Below are positions 37,892-44,533 of a DNA stretch of 46,099 nt, in pieces. A program made the position numbers and the translations under genes. Each line of letters starts with the position of its first letter. Positions within the stretch are counted from its first letter, which is position 1. The stretch lies in assembly GCA_035570275.1 (NCBI GenBank), contig DATMNI010000224.1:1-46099 (forward strand), written 5' to 3'. The DNA is from DATMNI01 sp035570275. GTDB taxonomy: Bacteria; Acidobacteriota; Terriglobia; Bryobacterales; Bryobacteraceae. Below the pieces are notes generated by a model. It saw only the letters and a list, made by a program, of their open reading frames with translations. It searched no databases and was not told the DNA's origin.

Positions 37892-38855
37892 GGCTCTCGT
37901 TCGAACCGATTACATCCGGGCACCTGCGGAGTCGGCTGGAAGTAGGGGAGGGAACTCGGAGAGGCACCGGAGACAGCGGATGTGCCCAGGATTGGCACGC
38001 CGGGATTCTAATGGTCAAAAGATTAGCCCTTAGGTGGGCGGGTTGGCAGAGGATCAGGCGCGATTGGCTGCGCGGATTCACCGGAACGTGACGGAGTTAC
38101 GCCCGGTATTGGATTTTCGCGCCCGGTTTGCCAAGTCGCGAGCGGCGCCCAGCGAGCCTTCGAGTGCCATTCGCACCAACTGGCTCCGTGTTCGAACCCC
38201 ACGCAGAACGCGGAAATAATTGGGGAGAGGGTGGTGCCAGGGGAGACTTGCGGGAGTCAGAGGGCAGGGAATCGGGAGGCAGAAGAAGTCATCACTGTCA
38301 CCGGCGGGCCCAAGACTTGGGGTATGGAGATACTGCACGCCTGAGGCTCCAGCCCGGCTTTCGCAAAAGCAATCCTCTTCGGCAGAGGGCTGTAAAACAT
38401 TGGTCGGACGCGATTCTTGCGCTGGATGAAACAATCCCTTACGGCGGCGACCAGAGCGATGAACCGTACTCTCGTGCGTGTGCCCAGACCGCGTCGCAGT
38501 TGTTGCAGAGCTAAGAGCTTCGGTGCAGTAAAGTCAGCCCTGCCCGCCATGCGAGCGGAGCAAGCCGGTTTACGCGAAAGAAGGAATTCTTGCCGCCGAT
38601 GAACGCCGATGAACACCGATAAAAAATTCTTGTGTTATCCGCGTTGATCGGCGGCCAATCATGCTTGCCCAGGGAGACAGGAATCATGCGGTCGATTGTT
38701 CAGGCGTTTCTTGCTTCCAGTTCTTTCATCTAGCGCGCGGATTGCCGCCCACTCAATGTTTAAGCCTACACTAAGAAGGAATCATGCCCGGCTTGGCGAA
38801 AGTCCCGCTAGAAGAGGCCAGCCGCCTAATGTGCGCGTACACCCGCGCCGTTCTC
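37892..38855. other. Long non-coding region with degenerate repeats
   Basis: About 960 bases without a convincing gene. At about 38255-38290 there is a degenerate heptamer block (GTCAGAG, GGCAGGG, AATCGGG, AGGCAGA). The inverted repeat at 38593-38654 is listed separately. It may be a graveyard of decayed genes; frames seen here have no signature. Confidence 0.5.
38593..38654. repeat. Imperfect inverted repeat
   Basis: CCGCCGATGAACGCCGATGA (from 38593) and a partner ending TTGATCGGCGG (to 38654) form an imperfect hairpin. The left arm has an internal near-duplication (GCCGATGAAC, then GCCGATGAACA). The wording matches short dispersed repeats I have seen described in large soil-bacterial genomes. 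Confidence 0.6.
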
Positions 38856-38911
38856 TCCTGACTTCTGCCTTGTGCCCTCCGCCTGCTGCCCCGCGCCTAC
38901 TGGTTTCTGAC
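38856..38911. repeat. Eight phased heptanucleotides overlapping the rpmE 3' end
   Basis: Eight consecutive 7-mers: TCCTGAC, TTCTGCC, TTGTGCC, CTCCGCC, TGCTGCC, CCGCGCC, TACTGGT, TTCTGAC. The last two units encode the final codons and stop of rpmE on the minus strand. Confidence 0.85.
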
Positions 38912-39139
38912 GTCCAGCGCAGCCTTCTTGCCCGCCCGCGAATCCTTGTACTTCTTCTCGAAGCGCTCGATGCGGCCAGCGGTGTCCATCAGTTTCTGTT
39001 TTCCGGTGTAGAACGGGTGGCACGAAGAGCAAATCTCCACGCGGATATCGCCCTTATGAGTCGACCGCGTCTGGAAGCTGTGGCCGCAGGCGCAGGTGAC
39101 TTTGATTTCGTTGTAAGCGGGGTGGATACCGGCCTTCAT
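38897..39139 (-). CDS. rpmE: 50S ribosomal protein L31, zinc-binding form
   Basis: 80 residues. MKAGIHPAYNEIKVTCACGH has the L31 opening, and the zinc ligands are Cys16, Cys18 and the CSSC pair in EICSSCHPFYTGKQKLMDTA. RIERFEKKYKD is the usual end of the conserved core; the last dozen residues (AGKKAALDVRNQ) extend into a heptamer repeat block that supplies the stop codon. AAAGGA (39155-39150) precedes the ATG by 10 bases. It has its own extended -10 promoter and lies downstream of a separate terminated RNA locus. As the four-Cys form it is the zinc-replete version. Confidence 0.97.
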   Translation of the reverse strand: MKAGIHPAYNEIKVTCACGHSFQTRSTHKGDIRVEICSSCHPFYTGKQKLMDTAGRIERFEKKYKDSRAGKKAALDVRNQ

Positions 39140-39165
39140 TTACAGAGGTTCCTTTCGAGATTTCC

Positions 39166-39174
39166 AGTATAGCA
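39166..39174 (-). promoter_or_regulatory. Extended -10 promoter for rpmE
   Basis: Minus-strand TGCTATACT (39174-39166) fits the extended -10 consensus TGnTATAAT with one mismatch, 27 bases before the rpmE ATG. No good -35 is present, as expected for an extended -10. It lies directly after the terminator of the upstream RNA unit. Confidence 0.55.
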
Positions 39175-39183
39175 GAAAAACGT

Positions 39184-39216
39184 AAAACCCCGCGGGCTCG
39201 TGCGAACCCCGCGGGG
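39184..39216 (-). terminator. Strong Rho-independent terminator of the structured RNA
   Basis: Minus-strand CCCCGCGGG (39216-39208) and CCCGCGGGG (39196-39188) form a 9-bp GC stem with an 11-base loop, followed by TTTTACGTTTTT. It separates the RNA unit from rpmE. Confidence 0.9.
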
Positions 39217-39344
39217 CTTGGTAGCCTTCGGACTGACCGAAGTTCGGAATTAAACCTGGGGCTTGGAGCTACGCAAGAGGCAGCCGGTCCACAGGAACTT
39301 GATCCCACCACTGAAGCGGGATCGGCTACATTAGAGGCTCGACT

Positions 39345-39389
39345 TTAACAGTCGGCCACCTCTCGCGGTCTTTTACTGCCACTTTTCAT
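39345..39389 (-). CDS. 14-residue ORF inside the structured RNA
   Basis: ATG 39389 opens the reading frame MKSGSKRPREVADC, with its TAA in the loop of the first hairpin. AAGGAGG lies 12 bases upstream, a longer gap than ideal. The peptide is basic and matches nothing I know. It may be a leader peptide whose translation remodels the downstream helices, or a chance frame. Conservation across relatives would decide. Confidence 0.4.
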   Translation of the reverse strand: MKSGSKRPREVADC

Positions 39390-39424
39390 TTTTCTGGACC
39401 ACCTCCTTCTTCAGTGATGTTTAG

Positions 39425-39454
39425 ATCGTCTCACGCAATTCGCCGCCTTGTCAA
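39425..39454 (-). promoter_or_regulatory. Candidate promoter of the structured RNA
   Basis: Perfect -35 TTGACA (39454-39449) on the minus strand, 18 bases ahead of GACGAT (39430-39425), which matches the -10 consensus at three of six positions. Transcription would begin near 39418, just ahead of the 16S-complementary stretch. Confidence 0.45.
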
Positions 39455-39534
39455 TATGGTTTCCAGTAGGAATCAGTAGGAACGCCGCCTAGTGGGGCTC
39501 ATTCGTCCCCCCACAACCATATGTAGTGTTTGAG

Positions 39535-40590
39535 TTACAGATTCCGGGCGGCAAACCGGCACATCGCCAGGCCGTCCATGAGGTTGAAAGGGAATTGTCC
39601 GGTGGTGTAGTGGCCGCAAGGGAGGTTGAAAACCTGGTGCGGCAACCGCATCTCACGGAAGCTGTGCAGCACCTGCTGGGAGTACACCGGCAGGAACGTG
39701 CTGTCGTGGCTGGCCCAGACCAGCAGGCTCTTCAGGTCGCGCGCCGGCAGCCGGTTCAGATAACTGGCCGGGCTGATCACCGACCAATACCGCCTGAGTT
39801 CCTCCTGCGTCACGCCCTGCGCCAGGCCCTGGCGCACATTCTGCGTCGATAGGCCAGTCCAGACCACGTCCGAAAAATACATCGAGACGTGATTGAAAAT
39901 CCCCACCTTCACCCGTGGATCGTGGGCCGCGGCGATGAAGGCCACGCACGAACCCAGGCTGGTGCCGAGAATTCCCACGCGCGAATAGCCCCGATGCGCC
40001 AGCCAATCCAGGCAGGCCCGGGTATCGATCACCGATTGCCGCCCGGCATGGATGGTGCGGCCCACATTGCTCGAAACATGGTAATCGGCTCGCTGGGTTT
40101 CAGCCGGCCGGCGTTCGGCGTGATACGCCATGGTCAGGCGGAGGGCGCTGATCCCGAACCGGTTGAGCAGTTTCGCCAGACCCACGTGGCCGTCCGGCCC
40201 GGAGTTCCATTGCGGCAGCACGATCAACGCCCGGCCCCGATCCTTCGGCGCCTGAAACCAAAGGGCACGGGCCGTATTGTTTTCGGGGTAGGGTGTGGCG
40301 ACCGGGCTGGTGAACGTGAGGTGCGAGGCCCGCAGCTTGAAATCGGTAACCAACTTGAAATCGGTCACCGGCGGGTGGGCAAAGAACCGGTCGGAATCTT
40401 TTAGCGCGTCCCCCGCAAACCGGGAAACGCACTCAGCCGAATTGCCGTTGGCTTCGGCCGGGCAAGCCGGGAAGCCGCAACTATGCAACCAATCAGTGCC
40501 CCATTCAAAGGGACGCACTACCCGATTGGTGTCGCGAGTGGCAAGCTTGCGCTCCCAATTGTCCATCCAGCGGGCGTAGACTCCGGTCAT
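39535..40590 (-). CDS. Alpha/beta-hydrolase, acetyl-xylan-esterase/prolyl-oligopeptidase-like
   Basis: 351 residues without a clear signal peptide. The nucleophile elbow is GILGTSLGSCVAFIAAA (Ser near residue 207). LLVWASHDSTFLPVYSQQVL supplies the acid, and PCGHYTTGQFPFN the catalytic His near 330. RALIVLPQWNSGPDGHVGLA is the oxyanion-side strand and loop. The fold and length suit esterases or dipeptidyl hydrolases acting on bulky substrates. Residues about 74-85 read VTDFKLVTDFKL, a fresh in-frame 18-base duplication. It is a single-gene unit, divergent from the MFS gene. The substrate is unknown. Confidence 0.85.
   Translation of the reverse strand: MTGVYARWMDNWERKLATRDTNRVVRPFEWGTDWLHSCGFPACPAEANGNSAECVSRFAGDALKDSDRFFAHPPVTDFKLVTDFKLRASHLTFTSPVATPYPENNTARALWFQAPKDRGRALIVLPQWNSGPDGHVGLAKLLNRFGISALRLTMAYHAERRPAETQRADYHVSSNVGRTIHAGRQSVIDTRACLDWLAHRGYSRVGILGTSLGSCVAFIAAAHDPRVKVGIFNHVSMYFSDVVWTGLSTQNVRQGLAQGVTQEELRRYWSVISPASYLNRLPARDLKSLLVWASHDSTFLPVYSQQVLHSFREMRLPHQVFNLPCGHYTTGQFPFNLMDGLAMCRFAARNL
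40336..40371 (-). repeat. 18-bp tandem duplication inside the hydrolase gene
   Basis: Plus-strand units CTTGAAATCGGTAACCAA and CTTGAAATCGGTCACCGG, in frame, giving VTDFKL twice. One base of the core differs, so the duplication is recent. Confidence 0.9.
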
Positions 40591-40612
40591 GTGGTGACCA
40601 GTTTACCAGACT

Positions 40613-40656
40613 CCAAAAAAAACCCCGCTCACGGTAGATGGAACCGGAGCGGGGTT
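40613..40656 (-). terminator. Rho-independent terminator upstream of the hydrolase gene
   Basis: Minus-strand AACCCCGCTC (40656-40647) and GAGCGGGGTT (40630-40621), a 10-bp stem followed by eight T. It points the same way as the hydrolase but lies before its start, so it must end a separate upstream transcript or attenuate the hydrolase. Confidence 0.85.
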
Positions 40657-40699
40657 GGCAACGCCCAAGAAGAGGCAACTCACCGAAGCCCAAAATCCT

Positions 40700-40771
40700 C
40701 TAAGGAACCCAACGCCCGTAGTGCACGCGGTGCGCCACTCGTAAGTAGTTTAGAATGAACCGCGCTGGCAT
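40700..40771 (-). CDS. Possible 23-residue small ORF ahead of the terminator
   Basis: ATG 40771, behind GGAAGAGCGC, opens MPARFILNYLRVAHRVHYGR plus WVP, then a stop. The strong minus-strand terminator follows 44 bases later. The arrangement suggests a short transcript with a peptide or leader role. Nothing I know matches the peptide, so this is a tentative call. Confidence 0.35.
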   Translation of the reverse strand: MPARFILNYLRVAHRVHYGRWVP

Positions 40772-40872
40772 GCGCTCTTCCGTAATCGGGAGGGCTGGCC
40801 TACGGTTTCCGGAATTGGCAGGCGCTGAGAAAACGAACAATTGAGCCGAGGCACGATAATACAATCGAAAGA

Positions 40873-42063
40873 ATGACCCCAAGCCCAACGAAAGCCGCCA
40901 TCCAACCGTCCGGAGACGGCAAGGCTCTAGCCGGGTTCCTGCTTTCGGGGTTTCTGCTGGCCATGTTGGGCGCCATTCTGCTCCGCTGGGATTACCATCG
41001 CGAGCAGCCCCAGTTTGCCGCCGTGGGCAACTACTTCTTGAGCATGGCGCTCGGAATCGTGGCCGCCTCGCAAATGGCGCGGCTGATCATGGCCAAACGC
41101 AGCCTGTCCTTCCTGCTGGTGTTTGGCTGCTCGGCATCCTGCATCTCCTTGGCCTGCCTCGCTCAGGTCGGCCCTCCGCTCTCGGCATGGTGGCGCGCGG
41201 CCGGCCTGCTGGTCCTGGGGACGGGCGCCGGCCTGGTGAACATGGCCCTGTTCCATGCCATCTCGCGGGACTATCGGTCCGATTCCGCGGGCACCGTTAC
41301 CAGGGCCGGTATCTGGCACGGACTGGGCTGCCTGGCGTCCACTCTTCTAGTCGCCGGCACCTTCTACACATATACGGTTTCGAGCGTACTCATCTTCATG
41401 GCTGTGGTGCCGGGGATCTTCGCCGCGCTGTACTCCAAGAGTTCCTACACGGCTCCTCTGGAAGGAGCAGAGCCCACCATTCGCCAGGCGTTTGAGGATT
41501 TTCGCAGCCCCGGCGCGCTGCTCTTCGCCCTGCTGCTGTTTTTTCAATTCGGCAGTGAGTGGTCTATCGCAGGGTGGCTGCCGGTGTTCCTGCACCACCG
41601 CGTCGGCCTAAGCCCCCAGGGCGCGCTGATGCACCTTGCGCTCTACTGGTTTTGGCTTCTCACGGGACGGCTTGTGGCGGTGGCCATCCTGCCGCGCGTC
41701 AAGCATGGCCTGCTGCTCATGGGCAGCGTACTGGCGGCACTGTTCGGCTGCCTCATTCTTCTTTCGACGGATAACGGGTTCGGGGCCGGCGCTGGCGTGT
41801 TCTTTTTAGGCGCGGGATACGCCAGCATTTACCCGCTGGTGGCCGAAGCCATCGGCCGCCGCTTTCCGTACTACCATCCGGGCCTTTTCAATGGGATCTT
41901 TTCGTGGGCGCTGGTGGGCGGGTTGTTGGCTCCTGCTACCCTGGGCTATGCGGCCGCGGCGTGGGGCGTGGGGGTGGTAATCGGCATCCCTCTGGTCGGG
42001 ACGTTTATGGTGATGGCTCTATTGCCGCTGATCTGGCTGGAGGCCAAGGTGACGGGAAGATGA
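40873..42063 (+). CDS. Major-facilitator-superfamily transporter
   Basis: 396 residues with about 12 membrane helices, including GFLLSGFLLAMLGAILLRWD, LLFALLLFFQFGSEWSIAGW and GIFSWALVGGLLAPATLGYA. The central cytoplasmic loop (about 195-220) splits two six-helix halves. The first-half loop that normally holds GxxxDRxGRR is weak here (MARLIMAKRS). The EWSIAGWLPVFL segment resembles fucose/glucose-type MFS permeases, but the substrate is unproven. It ends in an ATGA overlap with dacB, giving a coupled pair. A -10-like GATAAT lies 18 bases before the ATG. Confidence 0.88.
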   Translation: MTPSPTKAAIQPSGDGKALAGFLLSGFLLAMLGAILLRWDYHREQPQFAAVGNYFLSMALGIVAASQMARLIMAKRSLSFLLVFGCSASCISLACLAQVGPPLSAWWRAAGLLVLGTGAGLVNMALFHAISRDYRSDSAGTVTRAGIWHGLGCLASTLLVAGTFYTYTVSSVLIFMAVVPGIFAALYSKSSYTAPLEGAEPTIRQAFEDFRSPGALLFALLLFFQFGSEWSIAGWLPVFLHHRVGLSPQGALMHLALYWFWLLTGRLVAVAILPRVKHGLLLMGSVLAALFGCLILLSTDNGFGAGAGVFFLGAGYASIYPLVAEAIGRRFPYYHPGLFNGIFSWALVGGLLAPATLGYAAAAWGVGVVIGIPLVGTFMVMALLPLIWLEAKVTGR

Positions 42064-43673
42064 GGCTCGGCCCGGGGTGTGGTTTTGCGCGGGGCCAGGG
42101 GCCAGGGGTCGGGGGCCGGGGATCAGGCTCGCCAAAGCGCGAGCGGGCCGGGGGCCAGTGGTGTGGTTTTGCGCGCTGCGCTGTGGCCCTGCTTCTGGCG
42201 TGCCGCCTTTCGGGCACCGGTCTGCCGGAGGCCATTCCGAAACTCATCGATTCCTCTCCTGCCGCCCGAACTGCCTTCTGGGGAATCCAGATCGTGGACC
42301 TGGCTACCGGCTTGACGCTGTACGAACTGAACCCCGATCATTTTTTTGTTCCGGCATCCAACACCAAGCTTTTCAGCACTTCGCTGGCGCTCACCCGGCT
42401 CGGTCCCGAGTACACTTTCACCACCCGCATCCTTTCCGCCAGCCCACCGGACGATCAGGGCCTGATTCGCGGCAGCATCAGGCTGGCCGGCGGCGGCGAC
42501 CCCAACCTCTCCGCCCGCACCGTGCCCTACCGCGTCGGCCCCACGACCGGGAATCCTCTGGCCGCCATCGAGGACCTGGCCAATCAGGTGGTGGCCCGCG
42601 GCGTCACGCGTATTGAGGGCGACATCATCGGCGACGACACCTGGTATCTCTGGCAGCCCTACGCCGTCGGCTGGGCCATCGACGACCCGCAATCCGATGA
42701 CGGCCCGCCAGTCTCGGCCCTCACCCTGAACGACAATACCGCAACCCTCACCATCCGGCCCGGTGCCACGGCCGGCGACCCGGCGGCACTCGCCTGGAGC
42801 CCGGCGCTGGAGTTTTACCGCATCGAAAACCGCGTCCGCACGGTGCCCGCCGGCGGCCCACGCGTCATTCACTTCTCGCGGGTTCCCGGCAGCCTGGACG
42901 CACAGCTTTGGGGTACCATCCCGCTGCGCGACCGCGGCCAGGACCTGCTGTTGGGCATCGAGGACCCCGCACTCTACACAGCCCAGGCTTTGCGCCAGGC
43001 GTTGTCCGAACGGGGGGTGGCGGTCACCGGCGGCGCGGTCGCCCGGCACACGTTTCCCGACGAGATTGCCGACCTCACGCAAGCGATGCCCGCCCCGTCG
43101 GCCGCTGTGCCCGCCGGAGCGCCTGCGGTGCCCGCCGAGACCGAATTGGCGCGCCGCGTCTCCGCGCCGCTGATCGAGGACCTTCGCATTACCGCCAAAG
43201 TCAGCCAGAACCTGCACGCCGAAATGGCCCTGCGCGCCGTGGCCCGTGCCCGCCGCAACCTGGGCAGCTTTGAGGCCGGCCAGGAGGAGTTGAAAGCCTT
43301 CCTCACCGAAATCGGCATCGACCCCGGCGCGTACCACATCCTGGATGGCTCCGGCCTGACCCGCCTCAACCTGGTGACTCCGGCCGCCGTGGTTAAGCTG
43401 CTGCGCTATATGTACGATTCGCCCGCCCGCGACAATTGGATCTCGCTGCTGCCGGTGGGCGGCCAGGACGGCACGCTGAGCTCGCGGTTCGCCGACAGCG
43501 CCGGACGCGTGTACGCCAAGACCGGCTCGCTTTCGCACGTCAACGCCCTCTCCGGCTACGTGCAGCGCACCAATGGAAGCTGGGTGGCCTTTTCGATCCT
43601 GGTGAACAACTATAACGGCCGCGCCGCGGAAGTTCGTGGCATAATAGACCGGATTTGTAATCTAATAGAGTAA
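42060..43673 (+). CDS. dacB: D-alanyl-D-alanine carboxypeptidase/endopeptidase, PBP4 type
   Basis: 537 residues from ATG 42060, which overlaps the MFS stop as ATGA. The S13 penicillin-binding motifs are all present: VPASNTKLFSTSLALTRLG (SxxK, Ser near 98), KVSQNLHAEMALRA (SxN) and YAKTGSLSHVNALSGYVQRT (KTG). A regulatory insert lies between the first and second motifs, as in DacB. It trims or cross-cuts periplasmic peptidoglycan. The N-terminus is abnormal: the hydrophobic signal (CAVALLLACRL) is preceded by 28 extra codons of Gly/Arg-rich sequence created by an insertion between direct repeats (42076-42175), so the export signal starts about residue 38. Confidence 0.92.
   Translation: MRLGPGCGFARGQGPGVGGRGSGSPKRERAGGQWCGFARCAVALLLACRLSGTGLPEAIPKLIDSSPAARTAFWGIQIVDLATGLTLYELNPDHFFVPASNTKLFSTSLALTRLGPEYTFTTRILSASPPDDQGLIRGSIRLAGGGDPNLSARTVPYRVGPTTGNPLAAIEDLANQVVARGVTRIEGDIIGDDTWYLWQPYAVGWAIDDPQSDDGPPVSALTLNDNTATLTIRPGATAGDPAALAWSPALEFYRIENRVRTVPAGGPRVIHFSRVPGSLDAQLWGTIPLRDRGQDLLLGIEDPALYTAQALRQALSERGVAVTGGAVARHTFPDEIADLTQAMPAPSAAVPAGAPAVPAETELARRVSAPLIEDLRITAKVSQNLHAEMALRAVARARRNLGSFEAGQEELKAFLTEIGIDPGAYHILDGSGLTRLNLVTPAAVVKLLRYMYDSPARDNWISLLPVGGQDGTLSSRFADSAGRVYAKTGSLSHVNALSGYVQRTNGSWVAFSILVNNYNGRAAEVRGIIDRICNLIE
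42076..42175 (+). repeat. 84-bp in-frame insertion bounded by 16-bp direct repeats
   Basis: GGTGTGGTTTTGCGCG occurs at 42076-42091 and 42160-42175. Between the copies are five phased 7-mers (GGGGCCA twice, GGGGTCG, GGGGCCG, GGGATCA) and other G-rich sequence. The offset of 84 bases keeps the dacB frame. Confidence 0.9.
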
Positions 43674-43688
43674 TAAGGTTCTTCAACT

Positions 43689-43916
43689 ATGCCGATCTAC
43701 GAATACAGTTGTCAGGATTGCGGAACGAAGTTTGAGAAGCTGGTGCGCCGTACGTCGGACGTGCCCGAGGTGGAATGCCCCTCCTGCGGCCAGCGCCACC
43801 TGCAGCAGGAGCATTCGACCTTCGCCGCCCACGCCAATGGCGCGCCGAAATCCGCCGGGATGCCGGAATGCCCCAGCGGCCGTTGCAGCAACCCGGGCAT
43901 GTGCGGCATGAACTAG
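43689..43916 (+). CDS. FmdB-family zinc-ribbon protein
   Basis: 75 residues. MPIYEYSCQDCGTKFEKLVR, then VECPSCGQ carries the CxxC pairs of the FmdB zinc ribbon, a regulator-like small protein. An extra C-terminal Cys-rich part (ECPSGRCSNPGMCGMN) may hold a second metal. It starts 15 bases after dacB, probably same transcript. Its target is unknown. Confidence 0.9.
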   Translation: MPIYEYSCQDCGTKFEKLVRRTSDVPEVECPSCGQRHLQQEHSTFAAHANGAPKSAGMPECPSGRCSNPGMCGMN

Positions 43917-43962
43917 CGAGGTCTTCGACCTCAAACCGACAAGGCGTGGAAAGCCCGTAGCT

Positions 43963-44386
43963 TCACTGGGGTTCTTGGCGTCCTTGCGTCTTGGCGAGAG
44001 ACTCTTCTTGCCGTCCGTTGACGATTCGAGTAATGCCGTCCTTGATCAGCGCCGCGTTGAAGTTGATCAGCAAGCCAAGCCGCTTGTCGGCCAACCGCAG
44101 ATAAGTAAGAAGTTGCTTTTTGTGAACCGGCGCGAGAACCTCGACCGATTTGATTTCGACGATCACCTGGTCCTCGACAATCAGGTCGGCCCGGAACCCA
44201 ATGTCAATCCGAATCGTTCCGTAGACCACCGGGATTGGCTGCTGGCTCACCGTTAATCAGTCCACGCTGAGCAAGTTCATAGGCAAGCACAGCATGGTAA
44301 ACCGATTCCAGCAATCCTGGTCCGAGCGTGGTGTGGATGCGATAGGCGGCGTCCACGATCTCTTTGGCAATGGCGTTCTCAGTCAT
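43963..44386 (-). pseudogene. GxxExxY / PD-(D/E)XK-like protein, frameshifted
   Basis: Two adjoining frames make one gene. Upstream: MTENAIAKEIVDAAYRIHTT, then LGPGLLESVYHAVLAYELAQRG, with the GxxExxY motif GLLESVY. Downstream: QQPIPVVYGTIRIDIGFRAD, then LIVEDQVIVEIKSV, LAPVHKKQLLTYLRLADKRL, and GLLINFNAALIKDGITRIVN. The RADLIV and EIK pair is the PD-(D/E)XK-like nuclease core seen in this family. Near 44235-44245 one extra base (or two missing) separates RGL from QQPIP, so the protein breaks. It may be a recent mutation, a sequencing error, or programmed slippage. The gene sits between 30-bp inverted repeats that reach into its 3' end. Confidence 0.88.
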
Positions 44387-44431
44387 GGCAGCTTTCTATA
44401 GTCTCTCGCCAAGACGCCAAGACGCCAAGAA
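43972..44431. mobile_element. Candidate 460-bp cassette with 30-bp terminal inverted repeats
   Basis: Left end 43972-44001 begins TTCTTGGCGTCCTTGCGTCT and ends GGCGAGAGA. The reverse complement of the right end (44402-44431) is identical at 28 of 30 positions. The GxxExxY gene is the only gene inside. The right arm contains tandem GCCAAGAC units. I see no target-site duplication and no transposase, so it could be non-autonomous or moved by the nuclease-like product. Confidence 0.6.
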
Positions 44432-44533
44432 CGAATCGCCGGGCCGGGCATGGAATCGAGGGCGTGGCGAGCCTCCTCCTGCTCGACCCCAAAGTGGCCG
44501 GCAAACGGCAGCAGCTTTTCGTAAAATCCGGGA

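Larger units (their letters stand above)
39180..39418 (-). ncRNA. Candidate structured RNA (~240 nt), family unknown
   Basis: A self-contained transcription unit on the minus strand. A TTGACA box at 39454-39449 precedes a weak GACGAT at 39430-39425. The 5' part reads AAGGAGGTGGTCCAG (39408-39394), which pairs over all 15 positions (one G-U) with the conserved 3' end of 16S rRNA. Nested helices follow: GACT/AGTC inside GAGGT/GCCTC (about 39366-39330), GTAGCCG/CGGCTGC enclosing GATCCCGC/GTGGGATC (39331-39280), and CTTCGG/CCGAAG enclosed by GTAGCT/GGCTAC. It ends in a 9-bp GC-rich terminator with TTTT. I cannot match it to tmRNA, 6S, SRP RNA or RNase P RNA. It may be a dual-function RNA because a 14-residue ORF lies near its 5' end. 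Confidence 0.6.

Noticed and set aside
38155..38215. tRNA-like TTCGAACCCC segment
   Set aside because: The flanking bases do not form a T-arm stem and no acceptor or anticodon arm can be drawn on either strand.
42123..43538. 471-codon minus-strand open frame
   Set aside because: Antisense shadow of dacB, which has all three penicillin-binding motifs.
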